DNA of 21,633 nt, from positions 1 through 21,633 of the forward strand of contig JADJGA010000001.1 in assembly GCA_016708265.1 (NCBI GenBank), read 5' to 3'. The notes beneath the pieces are model-generated. The model searched no databases. It saw only the letters and a program-made list of their open reading frames with translations, and was not told where the DNA came from. Made by a program: the position numbers and the translations under genes. How positions within the stretch are numbered: the stretch's first letter is position 1; every line of letters begins with the position of its first letter. Shown here in pieces: positions 7,635 to 17,703 of the stretch. The stretch is from Saprospiraceae bacterium. GTDB lineage: Bacteria > Bacteroidota > Bacteroidia > Chitinophagales > Saprospiraceae.

Positions 7635-8877
7635 ATGATTGGTTCTAAAATAATACACTCCGGAAGATTTATAATTTACTCCTTCATTTTCTTTCTTTCC
7701 TGCTCCAGGGCTTATTATGTAAGAAATGACTTTGAATTTCCTGATCCGGTTGATACAAATAATAAACAAATAGAATTGCAGGTCAAAAAAATACCAGGTT
7801 GACGGGGTTTATGCCGACAATTTATTTGATGGGGCAAGACTAAATGATTTTACTAAGATCAACGATACAACATTCCAGGCGCTTATAAAACCTGAAAACA
7901 CTCCAGTAAACGAAAGTCCATGGTTTTCATTCCGGATTTCAGGAGATCAAGCCAGGACAATATATTTAAAACTGAAATATCAAAATGCAAAACACCGGTA
8001 TATACCCAAATTAAGTAAAGATGGGAAATTCTGGATACCTGTTGATACTTCATTGGTCAAACTTGTTGATAATGATAGTTCAGCTATGTTTTCGATAAAT
8101 TTATTACCTTCAGTAACTTATATTTCTGCCCAGGAAATTGTAAATAGTTATGATACGGAATTATGGATAAATTCTTTAAAAACCAATAATTTAACCTCTG
8201 AATACCAATCAATAGGAAAAACACCTCTTGGAAAAGATCTTCATTTCTTCAGAATTGGTAAAGGCTCTTCAAAAGGGAAAAAAGTAATATCTGTTATGAC
8301 ACGTCAGCATCCTCCTGAAATATCTGGTTATAAAGCTTTTCAGGCATTTACCGGGGAACTCCTGAAACAAAATGAGTTTACAGAAAAGTTCTTTAAAAAA
8401 TATGAAATATGGGTTTTTCCAGGTATTAATCCGGATGGAGTCGACCTCGGACACTGGAGACACAATTTTAATGGAGTCGATCTAAACAGGGACTGGGCTT
8501 ATTACAAACAGCCTGAAATCGATATTATTACGGAATTTATCGTTGAAAGAGCTAAAAAGAATCATAACAGAATCATGCTTAGTCTTGATTTCCATTCGAC
8601 CTCGCAGGACATTTACTATGTTTATGATAAATCCTTTAAGTCAAAACTGAAAAACTTCTCCCGTAAATGGACAGATATCATAGACCAGGGTGTTTATCCG
8701 TTTAAAACCGTATTAAGCCCTGAACCATTGGGAAAACCATATTCCAAAACCTGGTACTATAAACAGTTTAAAGCAGAAAGTATAACCTACGAGGTAGGTG
8801 ATGAAACCGACAGGGCTATAATCAGCAAAAAAGCCGGGATAGCCGCTGTGTCAATGATGCAATTGCTTTCTCAGTGA
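7635..8877 (+). CDS. M14 family zinc carboxypeptidase, lipoprotein (one homopolymer frameshift)
   Basis: The start at ATG 7635 gives a signal peptide with lipobox FFLSC (Cys23), so the enzyme is probably anchored in the outer membrane or periplasm. A beta-rich N-terminal module (VDGVYADNLFDGARLNDF, then SPWFSFRI) precedes the peptidase. The M14 domain has the zinc motif HPPE, the binding loop NPDGVDLGHWRHN, GVDLNRDW, the third ligand in LDFHST, and catalytic Glu in ITYEVGDETD. The frame is broken by one extra A in the seven-A run at 7785-7791. With six A the sequence reads VKKYQVDGVYADN, as expected. The substrate is probably a peptide C-terminus; specificity cannot be read. It converges on the transporter gene with only 17 bases between stops. 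Confidence 0.88.
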
Positions 8878-8894
8878 CAAACTATCCGGTTTGC

Positions 8895-10597
8895 TTAAAG
8901 ATATCCAGAAGCAAGGATCAGTATCAGTAACTGGGCAATAAGTATCCTCGTTATAGTAACCATAGGATATACGGTTACATATGACTGTGTAGGTATGTCT
9001 GAATTCAAATATTGATTGCTGAATGACAATGCAGCAGGATCAGTATAACTTGCACTCATTATACCTACAAGCTTGAAGTAATTTATCTTTAAAATATATC
9101 TGCCAATAATTACCATCATTACAAGCGGAATGAAGGTTATCAATGCACCATATCCAATCCACTCCCATCCATTATACTTGACAAAATTTTCATAGAAATT
9201 ATGACCTGCATGTATACCAACAGTCGCAAAAAACAATGAAATACCGAGATCTTTCATGAAGTATATTGCACCATGATTTATATATGTATGAATTAACCCG
9301 ATACCTCCGTACCTGCTCAAAAAAAGTGCCACCAGCAGTGGGCCTGCGGCAAATCCAAGCTTTATCGGAACAGGAAATGATGGTATCAGCAACGGAATTG
9401 AACCAACTATAATACCAAGTATCAGTCCTCCGAACAAACTGAAGAAGTCGGGTTCCAGAAGTTTCTTTTCCGAATTGCCTATCATCTTCTCTGCCTGTTG
9501 TATGGACCATTTATTACCTACAACTGCTATTTTATCTCCAAAAAACAGGGTAAGCGATGGATGTGCCAAAAGCTCCATACCCGATCTGAATACTCTTGTT
9601 ACTTTAAGATCATACCTGTTGTACAGATCAAGCTCATCAAGGGTTTTATGCACCACATCATTTTTAGTTACTATAAGTGTTTTAGCGTGTATTCCCTGTT
9701 CTTTCTCTACCATCTGATCCGAGGATTCCCTGCCGAGATATTCTAAAACTTTGTCGAGATCCTCTTTAAAACCCACCATCATCAAAACATCAAGATACTC
9801 GATCAAAGTATCTGCCGAAGGTGAAATAACCATTGTTGTACCGGAACGCTTTAATCTTGAGAAAATAACTTTTTCTTTGCCAAACATCTCTACAATTTCC
9901 CTCAGGGTCTTTCCCACAGGTTCGTGGTTGGTAACCCTCACCTTCATGATCACAGGTACATGTTTCTTTGCTGCTATCTCAGATTCAAATTCCTCATTTT
10001 CCTTCTTAAGATCAATTTTCAGCAATTTCTTGGAGAGCATGATAACCATAATTATACCAAAAACACCAAAAGGATAAGTTATTGCATAGGCTACGGCAGG
10101 ATCTGCAAATTTATGATCAGGGAATTTATCCTGGAATTCAACAAGAACAGACTTTGCAGCTCCAAGTCCGGGAGTATTTGTTACCGCTCCGGACATCATA
10201 CCAACAACATTCTCTATCGACTGACCGGATATAATAAAGACCAAAATCGCAATAATACCACCCATAACTGCAGTAGAAATTGCCAGCAGATTGAACTTAA
10301 GGCCATCATCCTTAAATGATGAGAAAAAGAAATACCTACCTGAATACCTATGCCATAAACAAATAAAATTAATCCAAAATCCCTTAGAAATTCAAGGGTG
10401 TGTTGTTCAACTCTATAACCGTAATGCCCAAGAAGTAATCCGGAAAACATAACTGCTGACATTCCAAACGATACTTTCCTGATCTTCAGATTGCCTAAAA
10501 AGATCCCCAATGCAATGACAGACATCACCACTACCAGAGACTGTGTTACAGTTGGATTTTCTGCCGGACTAATTAATTTTAAAATGGTTTCTATCAT
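8895..10597 (-). CDS. AspT/YidE-type transporter with two TrkA-C (RCK) domains (one frameshift)
   Basis: A putative transporter of the aspartate:alanine exchanger family. It starts at ATG 10597 (MIETILKLISPAENPTV). The N-terminal half has about five transmembrane helices, including NTPGLGAAKSV after GMMSGAVT. Two cytosolic TrkA-C regulatory domains lie in the middle (VGKTLREIVEMFG and LDELDLYNRYDLKVTRV), followed by a second helical half (FSLFGGLILGIIVGSIPLLI to the end at 8895). This duplicated architecture of about 560 residues is typical. The frame breaks at the five-A run at 10324-10328 (five T on the coding strand); one more T restores SFFSSFKDDGLKFNLL. The real substrate is unknown. Given the neighbouring aspartyl-peptide genes, aspartate or another amino acid is plausible. 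Confidence 0.85.
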
Positions 10598-10626
10598 ATT
10601 TCCTTTATTGAAAACAAATCAAGCTG

Positions 10627-10634
10627 CAAAAATA
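10627..10634 (-). promoter_or_regulatory. Possible -7 box for the AspT-type transporter
   Basis: The minus strand reads TATTTTTG, matching TAnnTTTG, 30 bases before the ATG at 10597. No -33 TTTG lies at the right distance, so confidence is low. Confidence 0.25.
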
Positions 10635-10784
10635 ATATTTGTTTTTTTAATTAATGATAATAAAAATAAATATAATATTTTATAAACAAAGATTATATAA
10701 AATATTATTGTGTTAAAATTTACAATTCAAATAATAATACTTAATAAAAACTGATTTGGATCTAATTAATTATTAAAGTTATAG

Positions 10785-10792
10785 TATTTTTG
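10785..10792 (+). promoter_or_regulatory. Possible -7 box for mnmD
   Basis: TATTTTTG matches TAnnTTTG, about 58 bases before the mnmD start. A TTTG at 10755-10758 is 26 bases upstream, longer than the usual 19-21, so this is a weak call. Confidence 0.3.
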
Positions 10793-10849
10793 TGTTAAAA
10801 CAAAAAAACTAATTTTAAATTCGTTATAAATTACTACCGTTATTAAGGA

Positions 10850-11570
10850 ATGGAATCAGAAAATTTTAAAAATAATTTAATTATAACAGAAGATGGCTCA
10901 AGTTCTGTATTCTCGGGGCATTTTAAATGTACATATCATTCCATTCATGGTGCAATCAGGGAAAGTGATCACATTTTTATACAAAGCGGACTTTGTTATT
11001 TCCTGGAAAAAACAAAAAGGAAACATGCAAAGATCCTTGAATTCGGTTTTGGAACAGGCCTGAATGCACTATTAAGCCTAAGTTACAGCCAATCTAACAA
11101 TTTAAAAATTGATTATTCTGCTATTGAGGCATACCCGCTTTCAACTGAATTAGTATCAGCTCTCAATTACACTCACAATGACGAACTAAGCAAATTCAAA
11201 GAAGAATTTCTGTCAATGCATTCTACTCAAAATGAAATTCTGAGAATTGGAAAATGCTTCTCCTTCTCAAAATCAATTTCTAAATTTGAGGATTACAAAA
11301 CATCTGAAAAATTCGATGTGATTTTCTTCGATGCATTCGGCCCTGACGAACAGCCACATCTCTGGAATCGTCCATTTCTTGACAAAATACCGGGTTTACT
11401 TAATGAAAATGGCATTCTGGTCACCTACAGTGTCAGGGGTTTTTAAAAGAGCATTGAAAGATCTCGGCTTTAAAATTAATAAATTGCAGGGTCCTCCCGG
11501 CAAAAGAGAAATTTTAAGGGCTGAAAAACTTACATTTAACCAGCTTTTTAACTTTGCTTTCCCTGAATAA
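10850..11570 (+). CDS. mnmD: tRNA U34 aminomethyl methyltransferase MnmD (one frameshift)
   Basis: MnmD is the SAM-dependent methyltransferase that turns 5-aminomethyl-2-thiouridine into mnm5s2U at the wobble position. In E. coli it is fused in MnmC; in Bacteroidetes it stands alone, as here. Diagnostic features are LIITEDGSSSVFS, TYHSIHGAIRESDHIFI, the SAM loop EFGFGTGLNALL (about 64-75), FFDAFGPDEQPHLW, and the C-terminal GPPGKREILRA. The frame breaks at the GGGG/TTTTT run at 11436-11444. One extra G gives TYSVRGVFKRALKDLGF, joining the two halves. The corrected length of about 240 residues is right for the family. The stop at 11570 is 11 bases before the next gene, so co-transcription is likely. 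Confidence 0.9.
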
Positions 11571-11581
11571 AACTCTGATAA

Positions 11582-13084
11582 ATGAAATTTGAAACTCTGC
11601 TTTTCTGCAACTTAATACTCCTAATTCCGTTTTGGTTAATATCACAGGATACACCTCTCGAATCAGACAATTACATGAAAATAAGCTCTTATGAAGATAT
11701 GGCCTTTTTTCTGAAAAAAACGGATGGCAATTCAGAAATACTTTCAGTTGAAAAAATCGGTTCTTCGGTTTTGAATCGCAATATCTATGCATTGAATTTT
11801 TCAAAAAAAGGGATAGGCAAAGACAAATCAAAAATAAAAGTGCTTTTTTTTGCCCAGCAACACGGTAATGAACAATCCGGAAAAGAGGGGGTACTTTTGC
11901 TGGCAAAAACCCTGTTAAAACCCGAATATGCGTATTTATTCAATAAAATTGATCTCGTTTTAATCCCACAGGTAAATCCGGATGGATCAGAATTAAACAA
12001 AAGACGCAATGCCAATAATGCTGACCTTAACAGAAATCACCTGATAATGACAGAGCCGGAAACAAAAGCGATTCATGAGCTTTTCGATAAATACCAGTTT
12101 GAGGCTACCATGGATGTTCATGAATATTCTCCATACGGTGATGACTGGAAAAAATACGGATACCGGAAAAATACTGATGTGACCCTGGGGTCAACTACCA
12201 ATATCAACATACCGGAAAAGATCAGGAAGTATTCTGACAGCCTTGTTTTGCCTTTTGTGCTGAAAAGATTAAATGAAAAAGGCTTTTCATCGTTTATTTA
12301 TTGCCCCGGTGGACCTCCTGATTCTGCTTATATACGGCACAGCACCTTCGATATAAATGATGGAAGACAAAGCATTGGTATTCAAAATACCTTATCATTC
12401 ATACAGGAAGGTATGAATGGGGTTGATACATATAAAGAAAATATCAGACACAGGGCCGAAGGACAGATGAATGGAATGCTGGCTATGTTGGAGTTTATTC
12501 ATGCCAATAAAACCAAGATAAAACAACTGATAAAAAATGAAAGAAAATCGCTATTATCAGGGTTAAAAAACGGTAAAACGTCGGTGCAGATGATCCATAC
12601 CGGAAATGGGAAAAAACTTACTTTGCCTTTAAGGTCGTATTTTACCGGTAATGATACCATAGTTTTAGTTGATGATTATCGTCCGGTAGTGAAATCTCTT
12701 ACTGAGGTTATCAATCCGATAGGATACCTTATACCAAAATCTGATAAAAATCTTTTAGGCTGGATGAAAAGTATTGATCTGAAATATGAAACATTTAAGC
12801 CGGGAAAAAATATAAAAATCGAGGAATACCTGGTGCAATTAGTTGATTCAGTTGATTTCGAAGGTGATACGGTAATTGATCCGGATTTAACTTCCAGATA
12901 TTACGATAATTTAGCATTTTCAGATTACTATTATATACCTGTTGATCAATTTAAAGGAAAGATGATCATTCAGGCTCTTGAACCTAAATCGATGATAGGA
13001 CTTGCAACATACAGGCAGTTTGCATATCTTATAAAAGAAGGAACTGCTTTCCCTGTTTTAAGAGTAATTAGGACTAAAAAATAA
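11582..13084 (+). CDS. Secreted M14 family zinc carboxypeptidase
   Basis: A 500-residue intact protein with an N-terminal signal peptide (MKFETLLFCNLILLIPFWLI, cleaved around SQD). The M14 catalytic domain (about 35-320) shows zinc ligands His94 and Glu97 in QQHGNEQSG, the substrate-binding loop VNPDGSELNKRRN with ADLNRNH (about 131-153), and the third ligand His180 in DVHEYSPYG. A C-terminal region of about 180 residues (VQMIHTGNGKKLTLP, YIPVDQFKGKMIIQALEP) is beta-rich and not recognised as a catalytic domain. It differs clearly from the M14 lipoprotein at 7635, so it is not a recent duplicate. It follows mnmD by 11 bases and precedes the enolase-superfamily gene by 31 bases on the same strand, a plausible operon. 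Substrate unknown. Confidence 0.88.
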   Translation: MKFETLLFCNLILLIPFWLISQDTPLESDNYMKISSYEDMAFFLKKTDGNSEILSVEKIGSSVLNRNIYALNFSKKGIGKDKSKIKVLFFAQQHGNEQSGKEGVLLLAKTLLKPEYAYLFNKIDLVLIPQVNPDGSELNKRRNANNADLNRNHLIMTEPETKAIHELFDKYQFEATMDVHEYSPYGDDWKKYGYRKNTDVTLGSTTNINIPEKIRKYSDSLVLPFVLKRLNEKGFSSFIYCPGGPPDSAYIRHSTFDINDGRQSIGIQNTLSFIQEGMNGVDTYKENIRHRAEGQMNGMLAMLEFIHANKTKIKQLIKNERKSLLSGLKNGKTSVQMIHTGNGKKLTLPLRSYFTGNDTIVLVDDYRPVVKSLTEVINPIGYLIPKSDKNLLGWMKSIDLKYETFKPGKNIKIEEYLVQLVDSVDFEGDTVIDPDLTSRYYDNLAFSDYYYIPVDQFKGKMIIQALEPKSMIGLATYRQFAYLIKEGTAFPVLRVIRTKK

Positions 13085-13115
13085 TTTATATTAAAAATTC
13101 TAAAAAATAAAACAC

Positions 13116-14237
13116 ATGAAAATCGACAGAATCGAATTAAGGCATATAAAGATGGAACTCGTAAGTCCTTTTGTTACCTCAATGGGTATTGAATACGATG
13201 AAGAACATATAATAGTTCGTGTTGACGGAGAAGGTCTGACAGGCTGGGGAGAAAGTGTTGCCGAAGGCACTCCTTTTTATTCTTACGAAACAGTGCAGAC
13301 AGCCTGGCATATACTAAGTGATTTTCTGATACCATCGGTATTGGGAAGAGATATTTCAGACATAGATGAAGCGATTGCAGGATATACAAAGGTAAGAGGT
13401 CACATGATGGCCAAAGCCGGACTGGAAGCAGCACTCTGGGACATTTTCGCAAAATCGAAAGGAATTTCACTTTCTCAGATGCTCGGAGGGCTAAGAAAAA
13501 AGATCGATGTTGGTGTTAGCATCGGGATACAGGAATCTGTTACTGACTTAATAAAGAAAGTGGAAGGATACCTGGCCGAGGGCTACAAACGGATTAAAAT
13601 AAAAATAGCTCCCGGACTTGATATGCAGTTTGTCGATGCATTATCCCGTGAATTTCCGGGTGTTTTATTGCAGGTAGATGCCAATTCGGCATATACCCTC
13701 GATCATATTGATCTTTTTAAAAAAATGGATGAATATTCTCTGTCCCTGATTGAACAGCCTCTTGGATATGAGGATATATTTGATCATTCAAAGCTTCAGA
13801 AAGAGATCAAAACCCCGATCTGTCTCGATGAAAGCATTCATTCTCTTGATGATACAAGAACAGCAATCGAACTGGGAAGTTGCAGGATCATAAATATAAA
13901 ACCGGGACGAGTAGGAGGTTTTACCGAGTCAAAACTTATTCACGACTATTGTGCTTCGATGAATATCCCTGTATGGCATGGTGGCATGCTCGAATCAGGA
14001 ATAGGACGGGCAGGGAATGTAGCTCTGGCATCACTACAAAATTTCACTCTTCCCGGTGACATATCGGCAAGTAAGCGATATTATAAAGAGGACATTGTTG
14101 AGCCTGAATTCCGGGTAAATCCCGATGGCACGATGGATGTCCCTACAAAACCGGGAATAGGAGTTGAGGTAAACATGCAAATGCTTGATAAGGTGACTGT
14201 GAATAAAAGGTGTTTTCGTGAACAGATAATAATTTAG
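13116..14237 (+). CDS. N-acylamino-acid racemase / o-succinylbenzoate synthase family enzyme
   Basis: A 373-residue enolase-superfamily protein, intact. The sequence closely follows the NAAAR/MenC type-2 subfamily: N-terminal capping domain with SPFVTSMG, GWGE and TPFYSYETVQTAWHIL, then the barrel. Catalytic and metal residues are all present: Lys161 and Lys163 in KRIKIKIAPG, Asp188 in QVDANSAY, Glu213 in LIEQPL, Asp238 in CLDESI, Lys262 in NIKPGRVGG. Members either dehydrate SHCHC to o-succinylbenzoate in menaquinone synthesis or racemise N-acyl (often N-succinyl) amino acids; sequence alone does not separate these. No other men gene is nearby and the surroundings are peptidases, so I lean to amino-acid racemisation. 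That choice is inference. Confidence 0.88.
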   Translation: MKIDRIELRHIKMELVSPFVTSMGIEYDEEHIIVRVDGEGLTGWGESVAEGTPFYSYETVQTAWHILSDFLIPSVLGRDISDIDEAIAGYTKVRGHMMAKAGLEAALWDIFAKSKGISLSQMLGGLRKKIDVGVSIGIQESVTDLIKKVEGYLAEGYKRIKIKIAPGLDMQFVDALSREFPGVLLQVDANSAYTLDHIDLFKKMDEYSLSLIEQPLGYEDIFDHSKLQKEIKTPICLDESIHSLDDTRTAIELGSCRIINIKPGRVGGFTESKLIHDYCASMNIPVWHGGMLESGIGRAGNVALASLQNFTLPGDISASKRYYKEDIVEPEFRVNPDGTMDVPTKPGIGVEVNMQMLDKVTVNKRCFREQIII

Positions 14238-14254
14238 ATTTCCTAAAATAATTG

Positions 14255-14262
14255 TATTTTTG
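14255..14262 (+). promoter_or_regulatory. Possible -7 box upstream of the formylglutamate-amidohydrolase-like gene
   Basis: TATTTTTG matches TAnnTTTG about 66 bases before ATG 14328. TTTA (14233-14236), 18 bases upstream, is an imperfect -33 element. Confidence 0.3.
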
Positions 14263-14327
14263 ATATATGGTTTTTGGATTTATACTGAATAATAAAAGAT
14301 CGATCACAATCATTTGTATAAAAAAGT

Positions 14328-15502
14328 ATGTTTAAAAATACTGCAATATTTATAATTACAATTTTTTACACCGGGATATCAATGTCTCAGTCTTATGAAT
14401 TCGGATTTAACAATTACATTGAATATCAAAAAGGAACATTACCGATTGTTTTATCTGTTCCTCATGGAGGGAGCATGAATCCTGCAACAATTCCCGATAG
14501 GATCTGCAATGATCCGGTTTATGCCACCGATGCATATACTATTGAAACTGCTATGAAAATAAAGGCAGCTCTTTATATAGCTACAGGATGCTATCCTCAT
14601 ATCATCATCTGCCATCTGGACAGGGCCAAACTTGATTGCAACAGAAATATAAATGAGGGGCATGTGGTAATGCAGAAGCCATGACAGCTTGGAATGAGTT
14701 TCATGATTTCATCAATACAGCTCAGAATACTGCAAATCAAAACTTCAATAACAAAACACTTTTTGTTGATCTTCATGGACATGGTAATCCGGTCCAAAGG
14801 ATAGAACTTGGATACCTGTTGTACGATCATGAACTGGAATTATCGGATGAAATCTTGAATTCTGACAAGTATATTAACTTCAGTTCAATAAAAAATCTTG
14901 TCAATGACAATGTAAATAATTTCACTCTTGCCCAACTTTTGAGAGGACCTGAAGCTTTCGGTACATTATTGTCAAAATACGATTTTCCATCGGTCCCAAG
15001 TCAGCAGATTCCTTACCCGGGAACATCTTCAAACTATTTTAGCGGCGGATATATAACTGCAAATCATACCAGCTATGCATCCGGTGTCATAACTGATGGA
15101 TTTCAAATGGAACTGAACTATAATGGAATCAGGGATACTGAAGAAAACAGGACTAAGTTTGCAAATGCCTTCACAAAAACTATCATTAAATATCTGAACA
15201 CTCATTTCAATTTGATCTGGAACCCTTGTTCACCGCTAAAGGCAACAGGCAGAAACCTATTTTGACATTAAAGTTTTTCCTAATCCTCAGAAAAAGGTAA
15301 TTCGTTTTTTCTGGAAAGTACAACAAAAAGTTTTAGCCATTTTAAGATAATAAGTATAAGCGGAATGGAAACAGATAATGGAATCATTTCGTATGATGGT
15401 GAACTGATCCTGAAAAACAGTCTGAAACCAGGTATTTATATCCTGGTCCTGATCAATTTTAATACCGGTGAAAGGTATATGACAAAATTGATTTCTGAAT
15501 AG
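14328..15502 (+). CDS. Secreted N-formylglutamate-amidohydrolase-like protein with T9SS sorting tail (frameshifted)
   Basis: A signal peptide (MFKNTAIFIITIFYTGISMS) is followed by an N-formylglutamate amidohydrolase (PF05013-type) fold. The motifs are LPIVLSVPHGGSMNP, HLDRAKLDCNRNI, FVDLHGHG and FQMELNYNGIR; His and Asp/Glu in these are the expected zinc and substrate residues. After about 15240 a Bacteroidota T9SS type A tail follows (YFDIKVFPNPQKK, FKIISISGMETDNG, LKPGIYILVL, ERYMTKLISE), ending at TAG 15500-15502. The frame shifts near 14662-14668 (restoring GNAEAMTAWNEF), near 15245, and again around 15300-15335. The classical enzyme is cytosolic in histidine degradation, so an exported version probably acts on another N-acyl amino acid or peptide. 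The family call is good; the substrate is unknown. Confidence 0.78.
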
Positions 15503-15551
15503 TAATACTCAGCGTTAATCATAACACTGCTGCGATTTGTTCTTTTACATT

Positions 15552-16563
15552 TCATTTTCCCATTTTATCCAGATAATTCAGCAAAATCCCGTTCACAAGT
15601 TTCAGGACATTATGCATCTTTTCAGGATCAGTTTTTTCGTAAGTATCTCGGGGAGAGTGATAATCATAGTGAAAACCAGAGAAAAAAGTCAAGACAGGAA
15701 TATTTATTGCAGTAAATGAACCATAATCACTTCCCAATGTCCATCAACCTCCCAAAGGTCAAGATTGAAAGGTTTCAGCAGCTTAAACTGTTCGTTTCGG
15801 CTATATTGCCTCAAGGTCAAATCATTTTTCTGGTCCCAATACTCAGGATATTTTGCAGAGTATCTTCCGGTGCTGATCTCGAGATCATGTCCATATTGAT
15901 ATACAGTAAAATGCTGTCAGTTTTCAATTTGTTTTTAGCAAAATAGTCACTTCCTATCAGACCTTTTTCCTCTGCTGTCCAACAGGCAAATACAAGATTT
16001 ACAGGTGGTTTAATCACACTTTCAGTCCATTTCTCTGCCAGGGACAAAACTCCGGCCACTCCCGATGCATTGTCATCTGCTCCGTAAAAAATACTGTCAC
16101 CACGAATGCCAAGATGATCATAATGTGCTCCTATAACTACTGATCTTGAAGTGTCAATTCCCGGTAAAATACCGATAACATTAACTCCCGGAATTTCCTT
16201 TTCAACTTATAATCCCTATAGACACTCTCCAAAGAATTGATTGTTGAATCGCCTTTGGATGCCTGAAAAATGAGAAGGTTCTGATAATAATCCTGAACCC
16301 TCTTACTGAGTGCTATGATTACTGTTTAAGGTGACAAGATTGAGATTATTCATTATTGATGCGATATAGGATGCAGCTAATTTACCTCCCTTTGTTCCTG
16401 ATTCCCTGCCTTCAAGTTCTGCTGATGCAAGAAACTGAACTATAGGATAAAAATCATGTACTTCAGGGGATTTTACCGATGATTGCCTCTCTTGAGCATA
16501 TATTGAAGAATATACAAAAAGACATAAACTCAATGTAAAAAGAAAAACTATTAATCGTCTCAT
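15552..16563 (-). CDS. M28 family zinc aminopeptidase, secreted (several frameshifts)
   Basis: The signal peptide MRRLIVFLFTLSLCLFVYSS ending near IYAQ is followed by FLASAELEGRESGTKGGK, a typical start of exported M28 peptidases. Pieces in different frames then give every M28 zinc motif in order: VVIGAHYDHLG (His), GADDNASG (bridging Asp), TAEEKGLIGSDY (catalytic Glu and ligand Glu), YINMDMI (Asp), and SGFHYDYHSPRDTYEKTD (His near the end). Breaks occur near 16310, 16205, 15810 and 15735. The ATG overlaps the stop of the isoaspartyl dipeptidase gene as ATGA (16563-16560), so translation is probably coupled. The enzyme would release N-terminal amino acids outside the cytoplasm. Whether the real gene is intact needs raw-read checking. 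Confidence 0.82.
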
Positions 16564-17690
16564 CCTTTTACAATTACTCCGTTAGCCATCAGTTTCACAA
16601 TGTTGAACTGATCATCAAGAATAAGTATATCTGCATCATAGCCTTCCCTTATATATCCCTTCCCCTGCAGTTTTAAAATATTTGCCGGATTGCAGGTAGC
16701 TACATATAATGCCTGATCGAATGGAATCCCGTCTTCCATAACAGCTTCTTTTATCTCTCTAAGTATCGAATCAGGAAGCCCCATTTCAATCTTCATAAGT
16801 TTTCCCGTTTCCGGATCAAAACCCGGAAGTGAACCGCATGCATCAGAAGTAAAAGTTATATTTTTTAGAGGAACTTCACTTTCAAACAGTATCTTCAGAG
16901 CTTTTGAAGGTTTTATCTCCTCATCGGCATAATAAGGATAAGAAGATGTTGTAATATCGACATATCCTTTTTTTCCGTATTCTTTTGAATCTTCAAATAT
17001 ATAGTCATTGCGGTTGCAGTGGGTTGGTATGAATTGGGTGTACTTGAGTTCACTGCTCTCAACCACATCATGGATAGGCCTGAACGGATCCCTTGCATCA
17101 CCCATATGCATATTCACTATGCCTGCCTTGCCTCCTATCATACCTGCCACCCGGGCATGAGCAGTAAGTTTTGCCAGCTCTGCAACAGTTGGGACAGAGG
17201 ACCGATGATCAGAGACAGCTATTTCACCCACACCTATGATCTCTTCAAATAAAGCTATATCTTTAGCTATATCTCCAGTAATAGTCGGAGGCGGAACCTG
17301 ATAGGCTCCGGTATACATCCATGCCGACATCCCTTTTGCACGGATCGATTTCACTTTCATCAGTACACTCTCTACAGTTCTCGTTATACCATCGGTACCA
17401 AGACATCCTACTACAGTGGTTACCCCTCCTTCAATCATCATGCTTATCTCAAGTTCCGGCATCCTGGTGGCAGGTCCTCCTTCTCCTCCTCCACCGGTAA
17501 TATGAACATGCGAATCAATCAGTCCGGGCATCAGGTTCATTCCGCTGCAATCTATTATCTTCACTTTCAGACCGTCAGGAGTCGATATGTTTTCGCTTAT
17601 TGAAAGTATAGTTTTACCTCCTGTGAGTACATCTTTCACTCCGATAAAGTCCGGAGTATATATATTTGCATTTTTAAATAATGTCAGCAT
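16560..17690 (-). CDS. iadA: Isoaspartyl dipeptidase (beta-aspartyl peptidase), amidohydrolase superfamily
   Basis: It hydrolyses beta-aspartyl dipeptides, including beta-Asp-Arg from cyanophycin. I start at ATG 17690 (MLTLFKNANIYTPDF), giving 376 residues, close to the 390 of E. coli IadA. The open frame continues upstream only because the cyanophycinase lacks a clear stop. Metal and active-site residues align with the known enzyme: His61 and His63 in DSHVHITGGGGE, Glu70, His195 in NMHMGD, His224 in PTHCNRN, Asp283 in TSDACGS. The position of the carbamylated metal-bridging Lys is Glu156 (GVGEIAVSDHRSS), a variant that can bridge the metals directly. It is intact and lies directly downstream of the cyanophycinase and upstream of the M28 peptidase, which suggests one transcript. 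Confidence 0.92.
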   Translation of the reverse strand: MLTLFKNANIYTPDFIGVKDVLTGGKTILSISENISTPDGLKVKIIDCSGMNLMPGLIDSHVHITGGGGEGGPATRMPELEISMMIEGGVTTVVGCLGTDGITRTVESVLMKVKSIRAKGMSAWMYTGAYQVPPPTITGDIAKDIALFEEIIGVGEIAVSDHRSSVPTVAELAKLTAHARVAGMIGGKAGIVNMHMGDARDPFRPIHDVVESSELKYTQFIPTHCNRNDYIFEDSKEYGKKGYVDITTSSYPYYADEEIKPSKALKILFESEVPLKNITFTSDACGSLPGFDPETGKLMKIEMGLPDSILREIKEAVMEDGIPFDQALYVATCNPANILKLQGKGYIREGYDADILILDDQFNIVKLMANGVIVKG

Positions 17691-17703
17691 TCCTGTATTT
17701 TTA

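Noticed and set aside
8878..8893. CAAAC/GTTTG hairpin between convergent genes
   Set aside because: The five-base stem has no T-run, too weak to call a terminator.
9475..10319. Several overlapping plus-strand open frames
   Set aside because: They are all antisense to the AspT-type transporter, whose helices and TrkA-C domains explain the region.
15537..15946. Plus-strand open frames of 60 and 76 codons
   Set aside because: They are antisense to the M28 peptidase, which shows its zinc motifs on the minus strand.
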